DNA from: Minisyncoccota bacterium
GTDB lineage: Bacteria; Patescibacteriota; Minisyncoccia; UBA6257; JAAZHW01
Assembly: GCA_028696375.1 (NCBI GenBank)
Contig: JAQVHD010000010.1
Span: 1 to 18,545 of the forward strand
DNA: 18,545 nt
Direction: 5' to 3'
Under the pieces are notes generated by a model, which worked only from the letters and a program-made list of their open reading frames with translations, ran no database searches and was not told where the DNA came from. A program made the translations under genes and the position numbers. Below are positions 1 through 6,404 of the stretch, one piece after another; position 1 is the stretch's first letter; each line of letters starts with the position of its first letter.

Positions 1-246
1 GGCCTCCGAAGCAATTTAAAAACATAAAGCGTAAAATGATAAGTAATAAACAATTCAAAAATCAAATCTCAAAAATCAGAATGAAAAATCAAAATGAAGA
101 TCAGTCGGAATAATAAGTTAATTAGTTTTGAGTTATAGTTTTGCGTTTTGCACTTTGAGTTTTAAGTTAATTACTACCCAGCTGGCGGAACCCCGTCCTT
201 TAATAAATAAAGAGCGGGGCGAGACTACTTTTGACAATTTTGGATT
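1..246. other. Gene-free A/T-rich spacer
   Basis: No coding frame is convincing here. The left part (about 50-110) is an A-rich degenerate repeat built from CAAAAATC/CAAAT words; from about 120 on, the strand switches to T/G-rich words (TTTTGAGTT, TTTTGCGTT). The same word families recur upstream of several other genes in the window. A short imperfect hairpin lies at 191-219. Confidence 0.6.
191..219. repeat. Imperfect hairpin upstream of tRNA-Leu
   Basis: CCCCG at 191-195 pairs with CGGGG at 215-219 and CTTTA at 198-202 pairs with TAAAG at 208-212 around an ATAAA loop, separated by a short internal mismatch. It could be a terminator or processing hairpin of an upstream transcript; no T-run follows directly, so the role is open. 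Confidence 0.4.
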
Positions 247-274
247 TTGAATTTTGTGCTTTGGATTTTATATT
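247..274 (+). promoter_or_regulatory. Probable promoter of tRNA-Leu
   Basis: TTGAAT (247-252) and TATATT (269-274) are separated by 16 bp, and the -10 box ends 7 nt before the first base of the tRNA. A better -35 (TTGACA, 231-236) exists upstream but has no matching -10 at the right distance. Confidence 0.45.
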
Positions 275-281
275 GATTCTT

Positions 282-367
282 GCCCGGGTGGCGGAATTGG
301 CAGACGCGTTGGACTCAAAATCCAATGACCTTCACCGGTCATGAGAGTTCGAGTCTCTCCCCGGGCA
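282..367 (+). tRNA. tRNA-Leu (anticodon CAA)
   Basis: This is a class II tRNA reading UUG codons. The acceptor stem GCCCGGG (282-288) pairs with CCCGGGC (360-366), with A367 as discriminator. The anticodon stem TTGGA/TCCAA (309-313/321-325) encloses CTCAAAA, giving anticodon CAA at 316-318. The long variable arm TGACC/GGTCA (326-341) is typical of leucine tRNAs, and the T arm GAGAG-TTCGAGT-CTCTC spans 343-359. CCA is not encoded: A367 is followed by CAA. A second copy of the 3' end that does carry CCA lies 174 bp downstream, which suggests that the present 3' end was rebuilt by an insertion. Confidence 0.95.
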
Positions 368-368
368 C
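350..368 (+). repeat. 19-bp direct repeat, copy 1 (tRNA 3' end)
   Basis: The 19 bp from C350 to C368 (T loop, T stem and acceptor 3' strand of tRNA-Leu) recur exactly at 524-542. Duplication of a tRNA 3' end on both sides of a foreign-looking segment is the usual footprint of site-specific integration (attL/attR). Confidence 0.8.
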
Positions 369-523
369 AAACGAATGAAGGGAGTGTGGGCACGGGAGCA
401 AGCCAACTGCTTGGCTTGCGTGAGGACGAGAAGCGCGCAGCCATGGGCGACGAGCGAGTTGGCGAGGAGCCCAGCGAGCGGCGGGCTGCGAGCGCGAGAG
501 CGGAAGCTCGAGCGACTTGTAGC
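369..523. mobile_element. GC-rich structured insert at tRNA-Leu 3' end (candidate mini-element)
   Basis: These 155 bp are strikingly GC-rich against an AT-rich background and are bounded by the 19-bp tRNA direct repeat. They fold strongly: GCAAGCCAA/TTGGCTTGC (398-406/411-419, loop CTGC), then a compound arm in which GCGC and GCAGCC (433-442) pair with GGCTGC and GCGC (484-489, 492-495), with TGGGC/GCCCA (444-448/469-473) nested inside. The word GCGAG recurs several times. There is no integrase and no plausible protein, so it would be a non-autonomous element, or an RNA transcribed together with the tRNA. The insertion reading is inference from the repeat and composition. Confidence 0.45.
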
Positions 524-542
524 CGAGTCTCTCCCCGGGCAC
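524..542 (+). repeat. 19-bp direct repeat, copy 2 (displaced tRNA 3' end with CCA)
   Basis: This is an exact copy of 350-368. Its context continues as discriminator A541 followed by CCA (542-544), so it looks like the original 3' end of the tRNA gene, pushed away by the insert. Confidence 0.75.
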
Positions 543-587
543 CATAAAAATCTCAAAATTCAAAAATCAAATTTCAAAAATATTTTA

Positions 588-621
588 GCTCATGAATTAA
601 TTCATGAATTAATTCATGAGC
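588..621. promoter_or_regulatory. 34-bp perfect palindrome, candidate operator
   Basis: The segment from G588 to C621 equals its own reverse complement. It is made of three TTCATGAA/CTCATGA-like half units spaced by AATTAATT (core word ATTAATTCATGA). It ends 17 bp before the start codon of the AbrB-type gene, an ideal place for an autoregulatory operator. As RNA it would also fold into a hairpin. Confidence 0.6.
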
Positions 622-638
622 AACTATGTCTCAAAACT

Positions 639-818
639 ATGTCTAATATCAAATTCCAAAATCGAAAAATTAGAAAATTATCTAAAGTAGGTAAAGGCCG
701 TAGTTTTGCTGTGACGATTCCCATCGAATACATTAAAAAACTTCGCTGGAAAGAGAGGCAAAAGCTAGTAGTTGAGCTCAAAAATCAATCCATTATTATC
801 AAAGATTGGAAGAAGTAA
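639..818 (+). CDS. Small AbrB/SpoVT-type DNA-binding protein
   Basis: This is a 59-residue protein. The middle part (about residues 8-45) carries the pattern of the swapped-hairpin AbrB/MazE/SpoVT fold: a basic KIRKLSKVGKGRSFAVTIP stretch, then a helix YIKKLRW and a final strand KLVVEL. Members are dimeric DNA binders acting as transition-state regulators or antitoxins; no toxin gene is adjacent, so a stand-alone regulator is favoured. The open frame extends upstream to 375, but that extension runs through the tRNA-associated insert and the palindrome, so ATG 639 is chosen. There is no clear Shine-Dalgarno. A 34-bp palindrome sits just upstream and a strong terminator 6 bp downstream, making this a compact monocistronic unit. 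Family assignment is from pattern only. Confidence 0.75.
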   Translation: MSNIKFQNRKIRKLSKVGKGRSFAVTIPIEYIKKLRWKERQKLVVELKNQSIIIKDWKK

Positions 819-823
819 TTATT

Positions 824-866
824 GAAGCAAAAATCCGCGTAAGCGGATTTTTGCTTCATCTTTTCT
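824..866 (+). terminator. Rho-independent terminator after the AbrB-type gene
   Basis: A perfect 15-bp stem (824-838 with 843-857) closes a GTAA tetraloop of the GNRA type. The 3' arm contains TTTTT and is followed by a T-rich tail (ATCTTTTCTT). Internal A5/T5 runs make it usable in both directions. Confidence 0.85.
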
Positions 867-887
867 TCTACCTCGTGGTTTTTTTCC

Positions 888-916
888 TTGACTTTTTTAA
901 ATATTTATGTTAATAT
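888..916 (+). promoter_or_regulatory. Promoter of the membrane protein gene
   Basis: TTGACT (888-893) and TAATAT (911-916) are separated by exactly 17 bp. Transcription would start near 923, right at the first leader hairpin. Confidence 0.65.
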
Positions 917-922
917 CACCTC

Positions 923-970
923 GTTATCGAAAATTTTGTCTTCGATAACCCCGATCGCAAGGGAATTGCG
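923..970 (+). promoter_or_regulatory. Two-hairpin 5' leader
   Basis: GTTATCGAA/TTCGATAAC (923-931/941-949) forms a perfect 9-bp stem, followed by CGCAA/TTGCG (956-960/966-970). Both lie between the promoter and the Shine-Dalgarno of the next gene. They may stabilise the mRNA 5' end; no known riboswitch class was recognised. Confidence 0.5.
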
Positions 971-1002
971 AAATCTGTTCTTTAAAAAGAAAGGAGAAGA
1001 AA

Positions 1003-1509
1003 ATGATTTGGTTAATTGTTTTTGGTATAATGGCAAGTTTTTTTGGGGTGAAGTTTCTATTATTGGGGGAACGATTCACCTTCACCGTTGAGATTGCGTT
1101 AGTTGGTTTGATGATGGGAATTATTGGGGCACTTTTTGGAATGTTCATTGGGGTTGCAGTGGGAAGATTTCTTCCTACACAGTGTGAAACACAGACAGTA
1201 GAATTAGTGTCGTTGAGGAATGCCGAAAGTACTGGTGGAACTTTCTTTTTAGGTACAGGGACAGTGGGATTGCAGGAATATTATATTTATTACCAAAAAA
1301 CTGGAGACGGATATCAATTGAAAAAGATATCCGTTGATGATGGTGTGATTATCAAAGAGGAAAGAAGAGAGGGGGGATTGTTGAAAGTTCACCGTCTCGA
1401 AGTACAGAAAAAGTGGAAATGGTTAGGATTAGACTGGTTTTGCTCTAATCCAAGGTATGAGTTTGTTATTCCAGAGGGAACGCTGCAACAAAAGTTTGTA
1501 ATTCAATAA
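1003..1509 (+). CDS. Hypothetical two-helix membrane protein
   Basis: The 168-residue product has two hydrophobic segments (about residues 1-21 and 30-56) and a soluble C-terminal part of about 110 residues with alternating strands, including EYYIYYQKTGDGYQLKKI (residues 92-109) and an ending that runs YEFVIPEGT. The fold of the soluble part looks all-beta, and I do not recognise a named family; similar short anchored proteins are common hypotheticals in CPR bacteria (recollection, unchecked). The gene has its own promoter, a structured leader, a good Shine-Dalgarno (AAGGAG, 991-996, 6 nt before ATG) and its own terminator, so it is an independent unit. Its Shine-Dalgarno sets it apart from most neighbours, which lack one. 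Confidence 0.75.
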   Translation: MIWLIVFGIMASFFGVKFLLLGERFTFTVEIALVGLMMGIIGALFGMFIGVAVGRFLPTQCETQTVELVSLRNAESTGGTFFLGTGTVGLQEYYIYYQKTGDGYQLKKISVDDGVIIKEERREGGLLKVHRLEVQKKWKWLGLDWFCSNPRYEFVIPEGTLQQKFVIQ

Positions 1510-1516
1510 AGAAACC

Positions 1517-1546
1517 AAAAGAGTGGACGAAGCCCACTCTTTTTTA
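1517..1546 (+). terminator. Rho-independent terminator
   Basis: AAAAGAGTGG (1517-1526) pairs with CCACTCTTTT (1534-1543) around a 7-nt loop, and the T-run continues to 1545. It lies 8 bp after the stop codon of the membrane protein gene. Confidence 0.85.
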
Positions 1547-1561
1547 TTTGGTGAAATTTTT

Positions 1562-1567
1562 TATAAT
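1562..1567 (+). promoter_or_regulatory. -10 box of the yvcK-comEC operon (near-leaderless)
   Basis: A perfect TATAAT ends 8 nt before the ATG at 1576, so transcription should begin at or within a few bases of the start codon. The -35 region is weak. AGGA at 1568-1571 could act as a Shine-Dalgarno only if transcription began upstream. Confidence 0.55.
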
Positions 1568-1575
1568 AGGAATTA

Positions 1576-2568
1576 ATGGCGCAAGAAAAGATGAAAAAAG
1601 TAGTAGTAATTGGAGGCGGGACGGGCGTGTTTGTGGTGTTGACGGCTTTGAAAAATTTGCCGGTTCATCTTTCGGCGATTATTAGTATGGCTGATTCTGG
1701 CGGTTCCAGTGGCGTTTTGAGAGAGGAATTTGGCATTTTGCCACCGGGTGATGTGCGATGCGCCTTGATTGCTTTATCTCATTCTGACAATAAACTGTTA
1801 GCTAAATTATTTAATTATCGTTTTAACGAGAGTTATTTTCTAGATGGCCATAGTTTTGGCAATTTATTTATTACTGCTTTAGAGCGTATTACTGGCGATT
1901 TTCAAAAAGCTATTCGCGAAGCAGGAAAAATTTTAAATATTTCCGGTGAGGTTATTCCAGTTACTTTGGATAATATTAATTTGGTGGCTCAATTAGAAAA
2001 CGGTCAGATTATTTATGGAGAAGGAGCGATTGATCGTCAGAAAGAGAAAAAACCCAAAAGAATTAAAAAAATTTGGCTTCAGCCCAAGGCAAAAATTAAT
2101 CCTGTGGCTCGTCAAGCAATTTTGACTGCTGATTTTATTATCATTGGCCCCGGAGATTTATATACGAGCATTATTCCCAATCTTCTGGTGGTTGGCGTGA
2201 AGGAAGCTATTAAAAAATCTAAAGCGAAAAAAATTTTTATTACTAATATTATGACCAAAAAAGGAGAAACGGATTATTTCAAAGCAGCTGATTTTGTCAC
2301 TACTTTGGAAAAATATTTAGGCAAAAATACCCTTGATTATATTTTGATTAATACTGGTCGGCCCGATAAAAAGCGTTTTCAAAAATACAAAGAAGAGGGC
2401 GCTTGTTTTGTTGAGCCGAATGTCAACAAATGGGGTAAGGCGACGGTTATTAAAAGAGATTTGCTAAGAGAGAAAGGATTGCTACGTCATGATCCTAAAA
2501 AGTTGAGAGTTGCCCTCGGTGAAATTATTCTGAGAGATCAGAGTTATGGAAGAGATATCAATTCCTAA
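1576..2568 (+). CDS. yvcK: YvcK/CofD-family protein (gluconeogenesis factor type)
   Basis: The 330 residues match the UPF0052/CofD-like fold: GGGTG at 13-17, DSGGSSG at 40-46, GDVR at 58-61, SFGN at 93-96, GPGDLYTSI at 191-199 and a NIMTKKGET segment at 224-232. B. subtilis YvcK is of similar length (about 317) and is needed for growth on gluconeogenic carbon sources and for normal cell shape; relatives bind UDP-sugars. Here it is probably cytosolic and linked to envelope metabolism rather than to F420 synthesis, for which no partner gene is seen. It is the first gene of an operon: its last 23 nt overlap the start of the comEC channel gene. No whiA or rapZ, the usual neighbours in Firmicutes, is present. 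Confidence 0.9.
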   Translation: MAQEKMKKVVVIGGGTGVFVVLTALKNLPVHLSAIISMADSGGSSGVLREEFGILPPGDVRCALIALSHSDNKLLAKLFNYRFNESYFLDGHSFGNLFITALERITGDFQKAIREAGKILNISGEVIPVTLDNINLVAQLENGQIIYGEGAIDRQKEKKPKRIKKIWLQPKAKINPVARQAILTADFIIIGPGDLYTSIIPNLLVVGVKEAIKKSKAKKIFITNIMTKKGETDYFKAADFVTTLEKYLGKNTLDYILINTGRPDKKRFQKYKEEGACFVEPNVNKWGKATVIKRDLLREKGLLRHDPKKLRVALGEIILRDQSYGRDINS

Positions 2569-4066
2569 CTGGTTTCAAAAAATAAATTCCCTTCCGCCAC
2601 CACATCAATTTTTACTCATCACCATTATTTTTATTGGCGGTATTTTTCTCTCCTCTTTTTTAAATTTTCCAACAGCTGTTTTAATTGGCTTACTTCTTCT
2701 TTTGTTGAGCTCTATTTTTGGATTAAGCGCAGTTTTAGCAGGAAGGCCAGCCACGTTTTTTATTTATCCATTGATTTTTATTTTTGGCTTCAGTTATCTC
2801 CAGCTTTATAATTTTTATCAAGAAACTCACTCAAGCAATTATTTGAATGGCACAGAGCAATCTCGGGTTGCGGCCGTTATTAATGATCTTCCGGCTTATA
2901 GCAATAATAGCGTCAGTTTTCAGGTTAAATTATTGCCGCCATTTCAGGGCAAAGTGCTTATTAAAAGCCGATCTTACACCACCGATTTTCAGTATGGTGA
3001 TAAAATTGTTTTTTCAGGAAAATTTGAGCAGCCGCAAACTTATGAGGATTTTGATTACCGCGCTTATTTAGCCAAAGACAATGTTTATTCCGTAGTTTAT
3101 TATCCAGAAATTGAAATTTTAGAGCATCATCAGGGGCTGTGGCTTAAAGAAAAATTGTATCAGTTGCGATTGAGTTTTCAAAAACAGATTGACAAAATTT
3201 TTACGGAACCGGAAGGCGGCTTTCTCAGCGGATTACTCTTAGGCGAGAAGCGAACATTGGATAAAGATTTGCAACTGGCGCTTCAGCGCAGCGGCACCAC
3301 TCACTTAATTGCCTTATCCGGATATAATATCACGATTATTACTGAAGCAGTTTCTTTTCTTTTGATAAGTTTGGGCGTGGCGCGACCGCAGGCCTTTTGG
3401 GCAATAGTAATTTTTTTAATCCTTTTCATTATTTTAACCGGCGCTTCGCCATCTGTGGTTCGAGCGGGAATCATGGGCGTCTTGCTGGTTTTGAGTCATA
3501 AATTGGGTAAGCGCTATGAAGTGCGAAATGCTTTATTTTGCGCAGCACTTTTGATGATTGTTTTTAATCCTAAAATTCTTCGTTTTGATTTTGGTTTTCA
3601 ATTATCATTTGCTGCTACATTGGGTTTGATTTATCTTATGCCATTTTTCAGCCGGTTACTTAAAGCTGATCAACAGAATTTTTTCAATTGGCGTGAAATT
3701 TTAGCTACAACCCTTTCTGCTCAAATAATGGTTTTGCCTTTGTTAATATTACGATTTGGTTCTTTGCCGCTTATTTCGCCTTTGGTTAATATGATCATTA
3801 TTAGTCTTATCCCAGCCACAATGCTTCTTGGCTTTATTGCGACATCTTTATCTTTTATTAGTTTGTGGTTAGGATATTTAATAGGGTTTATTGCTTATCT
3901 TTTGCTTCATTTTGAAATTGGAGTAATTAATTTTTTTGGTCATTGGAATTTGGCCACCCTTAGCCTTGGCAGTTATAGAGAAATTATTTTTTGGATATCG
4001 GCTATATTAATTTTTGGTTTTAGTATTTATCTAAGAAAGCATGAGCTACTCAGACAAGAAATTTAG
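2546..4066 (+). CDS. comEC: ComEC/Rec2 N-terminal and channel domain
   Basis: The 506-residue polytopic membrane protein carries the DUF4131-like N-terminal part (helices near 22-62 and 70-86, followed by an extracytoplasmic OB-like stretch to about 200) and the Competence domain from about 225. Diagnostic stretches are LLLGEKRTLDKDLQLALQRS (230-249), HLIALSGYNI (253-262), SPSVVRAGIMG (301-311) and FGFQLSFAATLGL (349-361). ComEC forms the inner-membrane channel for single-stranded DNA uptake. The metallo-beta-lactamase-like domain that normally follows in the same protein (about 770 residues in total) is encoded separately by the next gene, with a 26-nt overlap; together the two add up to the usual full length. 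Competence in CPR is thought to support DNA acquisition; that role here is inference. Confidence 0.9.
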   Translation: MEEISIPNWFQKINSLPPPHQFLLITIIFIGGIFLSSFLNFPTAVLIGLLLLLLSSIFGLSAVLAGRPATFFIYPLIFIFGFSYLQLYNFYQETHSSNYLNGTEQSRVAAVINDLPAYSNNSVSFQVKLLPPFQGKVLIKSRSYTTDFQYGDKIVFSGKFEQPQTYEDFDYRAYLAKDNVYSVVYYPEIEILEHHQGLWLKEKLYQLRLSFQKQIDKIFTEPEGGFLSGLLLGEKRTLDKDLQLALQRSGTTHLIALSGYNITIITEAVSFLLISLGVARPQAFWAIVIFLILFIILTGASPSVVRAGIMGVLLVLSHKLGKRYEVRNALFCAALLMIVFNPKILRFDFGFQLSFAATLGLIYLMPFFSRLLKADQQNFFNWREILATTLSAQIMVLPLLILRFGSLPLISPLVNMIIISLIPATMLLGFIATSLSFISLWLGYLIGFIAYLLLHFEIGVINFFGHWNLATLSLGSYREIIFWISAILIFGFSIYLRKHELLRQEI

Positions 4067-4886
4067 CAATATTTTTATAATTGTTCTTACTTTGATCTTT
4101 TGTTTTGATGTTTTTTTGTGGTTAGAAATTTTTAAAGAACCCAGAAATCCCGAACTGGACTTTTTAAACGTGGGTCAGGGCGATGCCATACTTCTAAAAT
4201 TTCCCTTTTCTGGTGAGATTTTGATTGATTCGGGCGATGGCCAGCAGATTAAAACAGCGCTTTCCCAAGTTCAAACTTATTTTCATCGCGATATTGATGT
4301 TTGGATTTTGAGTCATGCCAATGTCGATCATTACGGCGGCTTTTTAAAGCTGTTAGAAACCAATCCTCCCCGGATTTTTATTTATAATGGTTTTGATAGT
4401 CAAGGTGAAAGTTTTCAGGCGCTCAAAAAATCACTTCAGGAAAAAGGCATTCCGATTGTTATTTTGGCTGCTGGAGACAAAATCAAAATTGGCGATTCCC
4501 ATTTTGATATTTTATGGCCGATCAACCCTTCTCCTAAAAATGATCTTAATGACAACTCTCTTGTTCTTCGTTTAATGAGCCGCAATCATTCAGTGCTTTT
4601 TGTAGGTGATATTTCTTCTAAAACACTTGCTAGTTTAGATAATATCCAATCTGAGATATTAAAAGTTTCTCATCATGGTTCCAAAACAGGTACTAATAAT
4701 CAAGTTCTTGAAGTGGTCAAACCGCGCATTGCCTTGATAGGTGTGGGGTTAAATAATCGTTATGGTCATCCCTCTCCTGAGGTTATCGATTTATTGCAAA
4801 AAATCGGCTCCCAAATTTTGAGAACCGATTTTAATAGGACAATCAAAATTATTTTTGATAATAACCTTTTAATTAAAACCCAGTAA
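4041..4886 (+). CDS. ComEC-type metallo-beta-lactamase-like domain, separate protein
   Basis: The 281 residues begin with one membrane helix (about 11-28) followed by the ComEC C-terminal hydrolase fold: FLNVGQGDAILL (41-52), DSG (63-65), SHANVDHYGG (91-100), VGD (188-190), SHHGSKTG (210-217) and GHPSPEV (242-248). The domain is thought to degrade the non-transported DNA strand. The metal motif is H-x-N-x-D-H at 92-97, where ComEC proteins usually have H-x-D-x-D-H and classical lactamases H-x-H-x-D-H, so N94 is an unusual substitution. Start and frame overlap the channel gene by 26 nt, pointing to translational coupling. Its stop codon directly abuts the stop of the convergent corA gene, with no room for a terminator. 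Confidence 0.88.
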   Translation: MSYSDKKFSNIFIIVLTLIFCFDVFLWLEIFKEPRNPELDFLNVGQGDAILLKFPFSGEILIDSGDGQQIKTALSQVQTYFHRDIDVWILSHANVDHYGGFLKLLETNPPRIFIYNGFDSQGESFQALKKSLQEKGIPIVILAAGDKIKIGDSHFDILWPINPSPKNDLNDNSLVLRLMSRNHSVLFVGDISSKTLASLDNIQSEILKVSHHGSKTGTNNQVLEVVKPRIALIGVGLNNRYGHPSPEVIDLLQKIGSQILRTDFNRTIKIIFDNNLLIKTQ

Positions 4887-5789
4887 TTAAAACCACTTCT
4901 TAATTTTGAAAATAATTAGAAAGAGCAAAGCAAAAAAGGTCATTAGGCCAACGATATACCAGAATCCATAAGGAGAACCCACGAGAGGAGTATGCAAGGT
5001 GTTCATGCTAAAAACATTAGAAAGAAGAGTTAGGGGGAAAGTGATAAAAGCCAAAATAGTTAAAGTTTTCATAATTTCATTGGTTCGGCTATCGAAGAAT
5101 GTATTATTGGTATTTTCAAGCGATTCAATAGTTTCTTTAAGATTATCCAAGTTCATCCAGAGTTTTTCGTAATCACCCAAAAGGTCATTAAAATAAATTT
5201 CCAAATCTTTTCCGAAAAATTTCACGCCCCGCTCTTTTAGGGATTCGAGGGTTGAATGTTGGGGTCGGGCAATTAATCGTTGGTCCAAAATATCTCTTTT
5301 AACAATAGCAATTTCTTTAATTAACGTTTTGTGCTCGCCTTTAAACAAAGCATCTTCAATTTTTTTGATTTTTTCATTGATGTGAGCGAGTTGGCGCAAA
5401 GAAAAAGTTAACCCTTCTTCTAAAATATAGTGGAGAAGGTGTGCGGGAGTTTGGTTAAGATAACTGGAGGGATTATTTTTGATTTTTTCAAAAATATCTT
5501 CAATCAAAGGAAAATTTTGATAGCGAACAGAAATCAGAGTATCTTTTGTTAAAAGAAAATCAATTTCGATTGCTTCAGAGGTTTGCTTTTTTTCATTGTA
5601 ATTAGATAAATAGTAGACAATAAACATTAAGCCATCGTAAACTTCAATTTTGGTGCGTGTCGATGGCTCTTTTATTTCACTAATAATAATGGGATGAAGA
5701 TTAAATTTTTTTTGCAATTTGCTTAATTCTTCATCGGTGGGATTAACAGCGTCTAGCCAGCTGGTTTTAGAATGAATTTCTTTGAGCAT
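4887..5789 (-). CDS. corA: CorA-family divalent cation transporter with SMN motif
   Basis: The 300-residue protein has the CorA layout: a cytoplasmic alpha/beta N-terminal domain (1-130), long helices (about 130-240), then two C-terminal membrane helices (about 242-260 and 275-295) and a basic tail KIKKWF. The segment MKTLTILAFITFPLTLLSNV matches the inner pore helix of CorA. The signature that follows is F-S-M-N (260-263) instead of the near-invariant G-M-N, which forms the selectivity loop; mutations in GMN generally damage Mg2+ transport in characterised CorA. It may transport Mg2+ with altered properties or another divalent ion. The gene is convergent to comEC (stops abut) and divergent from rpsL; a TATAAT 7 nt before ATG suggests a leaderless mRNA. 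Confidence 0.88.
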   Translation of the reverse strand: MLKEIHSKTSWLDAVNPTDEELSKLQKKFNLHPIIISEIKEPSTRTKIEVYDGLMFIVYYLSNYNEKKQTSEAIEIDFLLTKDTLISVRYQNFPLIEDIFEKIKNNPSSYLNQTPAHLLHYILEEGLTFSLRQLAHINEKIKKIEDALFKGEHKTLIKEIAIVKRDILDQRLIARPQHSTLESLKERGVKFFGKDLEIYFNDLLGDYEKLWMNLDNLKETIESLENTNNTFFDSRTNEIMKTLTILAFITFPLTLLSNVFSMNTLHTPLVGSPYGFWYIVGLMTFFALLFLIIFKIKKWF

Positions 5790-5796
5790 ATGAATT

Positions 5797-5802
5797 ATTA
5801 TA
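5797..5802 (-). promoter_or_regulatory. -10 box of corA (leaderless)
   Basis: On the minus strand TATAAT is followed by 7 nt and then the ATG of corA, so the first transcribed base should be at or next to the start codon. A TTTGAG-like -35 lies about 17 bp upstream, inside an A-rich repeat tract. Confidence 0.5.
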
Positions 5803-5806
5803 TAAT

Positions 5807-5850
5807 AAAAATCTCAAATCTCAAATCTCAAAATTCAAAATGACGAATCT
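5807..5850. repeat. A-rich degenerate repeat tract
   Basis: CTCAAAT is repeated in tandem three times and then continues as CAAAATTC-like words. It is the same family as the tracts near 50-95 and 545-580. It lies in the divergent corA-rpsL spacer. Confidence 0.55.
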
Positions 5851-5936
5851 GAAATAAAATCAAAAGTTTCTATCCATCGCTGGTTGATAAATTTTTAATT
5901 TCAAAATTTGTAGCCAGAATTTATCTTGTTTTTTTC

Positions 5937-5965
5937 TTGACATCGGCCTTTTTATTTGCTAAAGT
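5937..5965 (+). promoter_or_regulatory. Promoter of the rpsL-rpsG operon
   Basis: A consensus TTGACA (5937-5942) is separated by 17 bp from TAAAGT (5960-5965). Transcription should start near 5972, leaving a leader of about 17 nt without an obvious Shine-Dalgarno. Confidence 0.6.
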
Positions 5966-5988
5966 ATTTAACATATTAAAAGCAATTT

Positions 5989-6399
5989 ATGCCTACGATT
6001 AATCAATTAGTCAGAAAAGGAAGAAAGAAAACCGTCTACAAAAGTAAGGCGCCGGCTTTAATGTGGGGATTTAATTATAAAAAAAATCGACCCGTTCAAT
6101 ATCCTTCACCTTCTAAACGAGGAGTGTGTTTAAAAGTTTTTACAACCACCCCCAAGAAACCAAACTCTGCTTTACGAAAAGTAGCGAGAGTCCGATTGAC
6201 TAATGGCATTGAAGTAACAGCTTATATTCCGGGCATTGGACATAATCTGCAGGAACATTCCGTAGTTTTAGTGCGGGGTGGTCGAGTGAAAGATCTACCG
6301 GGTGTACGTTATCATATCGTTCGGGGCGTTTTGGATGCTGCTGGAGTAGAAAATCGCCGTCAGCAACGCTCTAAATACGGCGCTAAAAAACCGCAATAA
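5989..6399 (+). CDS. rpsL: 30S ribosomal protein S12
   Basis: The 136 residues align end to end with S12: MPTINQLVRKGR at the start, TTTPKKPNSALRK at 52-64, GHNLQEHSVVLVRGGRVKDL around 84-103 and a basic tail. S12 sits at the decoding centre and monitors codon-anticodon pairing with 16S rRNA. The lysines linked to streptomycin resistance (E. coli K42 and K87, here K56 or K57 and K101) and the aspartate methylthiolated in other bacteria (D102) are wild type. The insert around residues 25-42 is also found in Firmicutes, so the length is normal. It is the first gene of the str operon, five bases ahead of rpsG. Confidence 0.98.
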   Translation: MPTINQLVRKGRKKTVYKSKAPALMWGFNYKKNRPVQYPSPSKRGVCLKVFTTTPKKPNSALRKVARVRLTNGIEVTAYIPGIGHNLQEHSVVLVRGGRVKDLPGVRYHIVRGVLDAAGVENRRQQRSKYGAKKPQ

Positions 6400-6404
6400 A
6401 TTTT

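Noticed and set aside
332..563. Minus-strand and plus-strand frames over tRNA-Leu and its insert
   Set aside because: They are antisense or sense readings of a tRNA 3' end and a GC-rich structured segment. Peptides of the CPGRDSN/VPGERLELS type are well-known artefacts of tRNA-Leu and tRNA-Ser genes.
375..638. N-terminal extension of the AbrB-type protein
   Set aside because: The extension crosses the tRNA repeat, the insert and the palindrome, and its sequence has no protein character; the family-like part begins at ATG 639.
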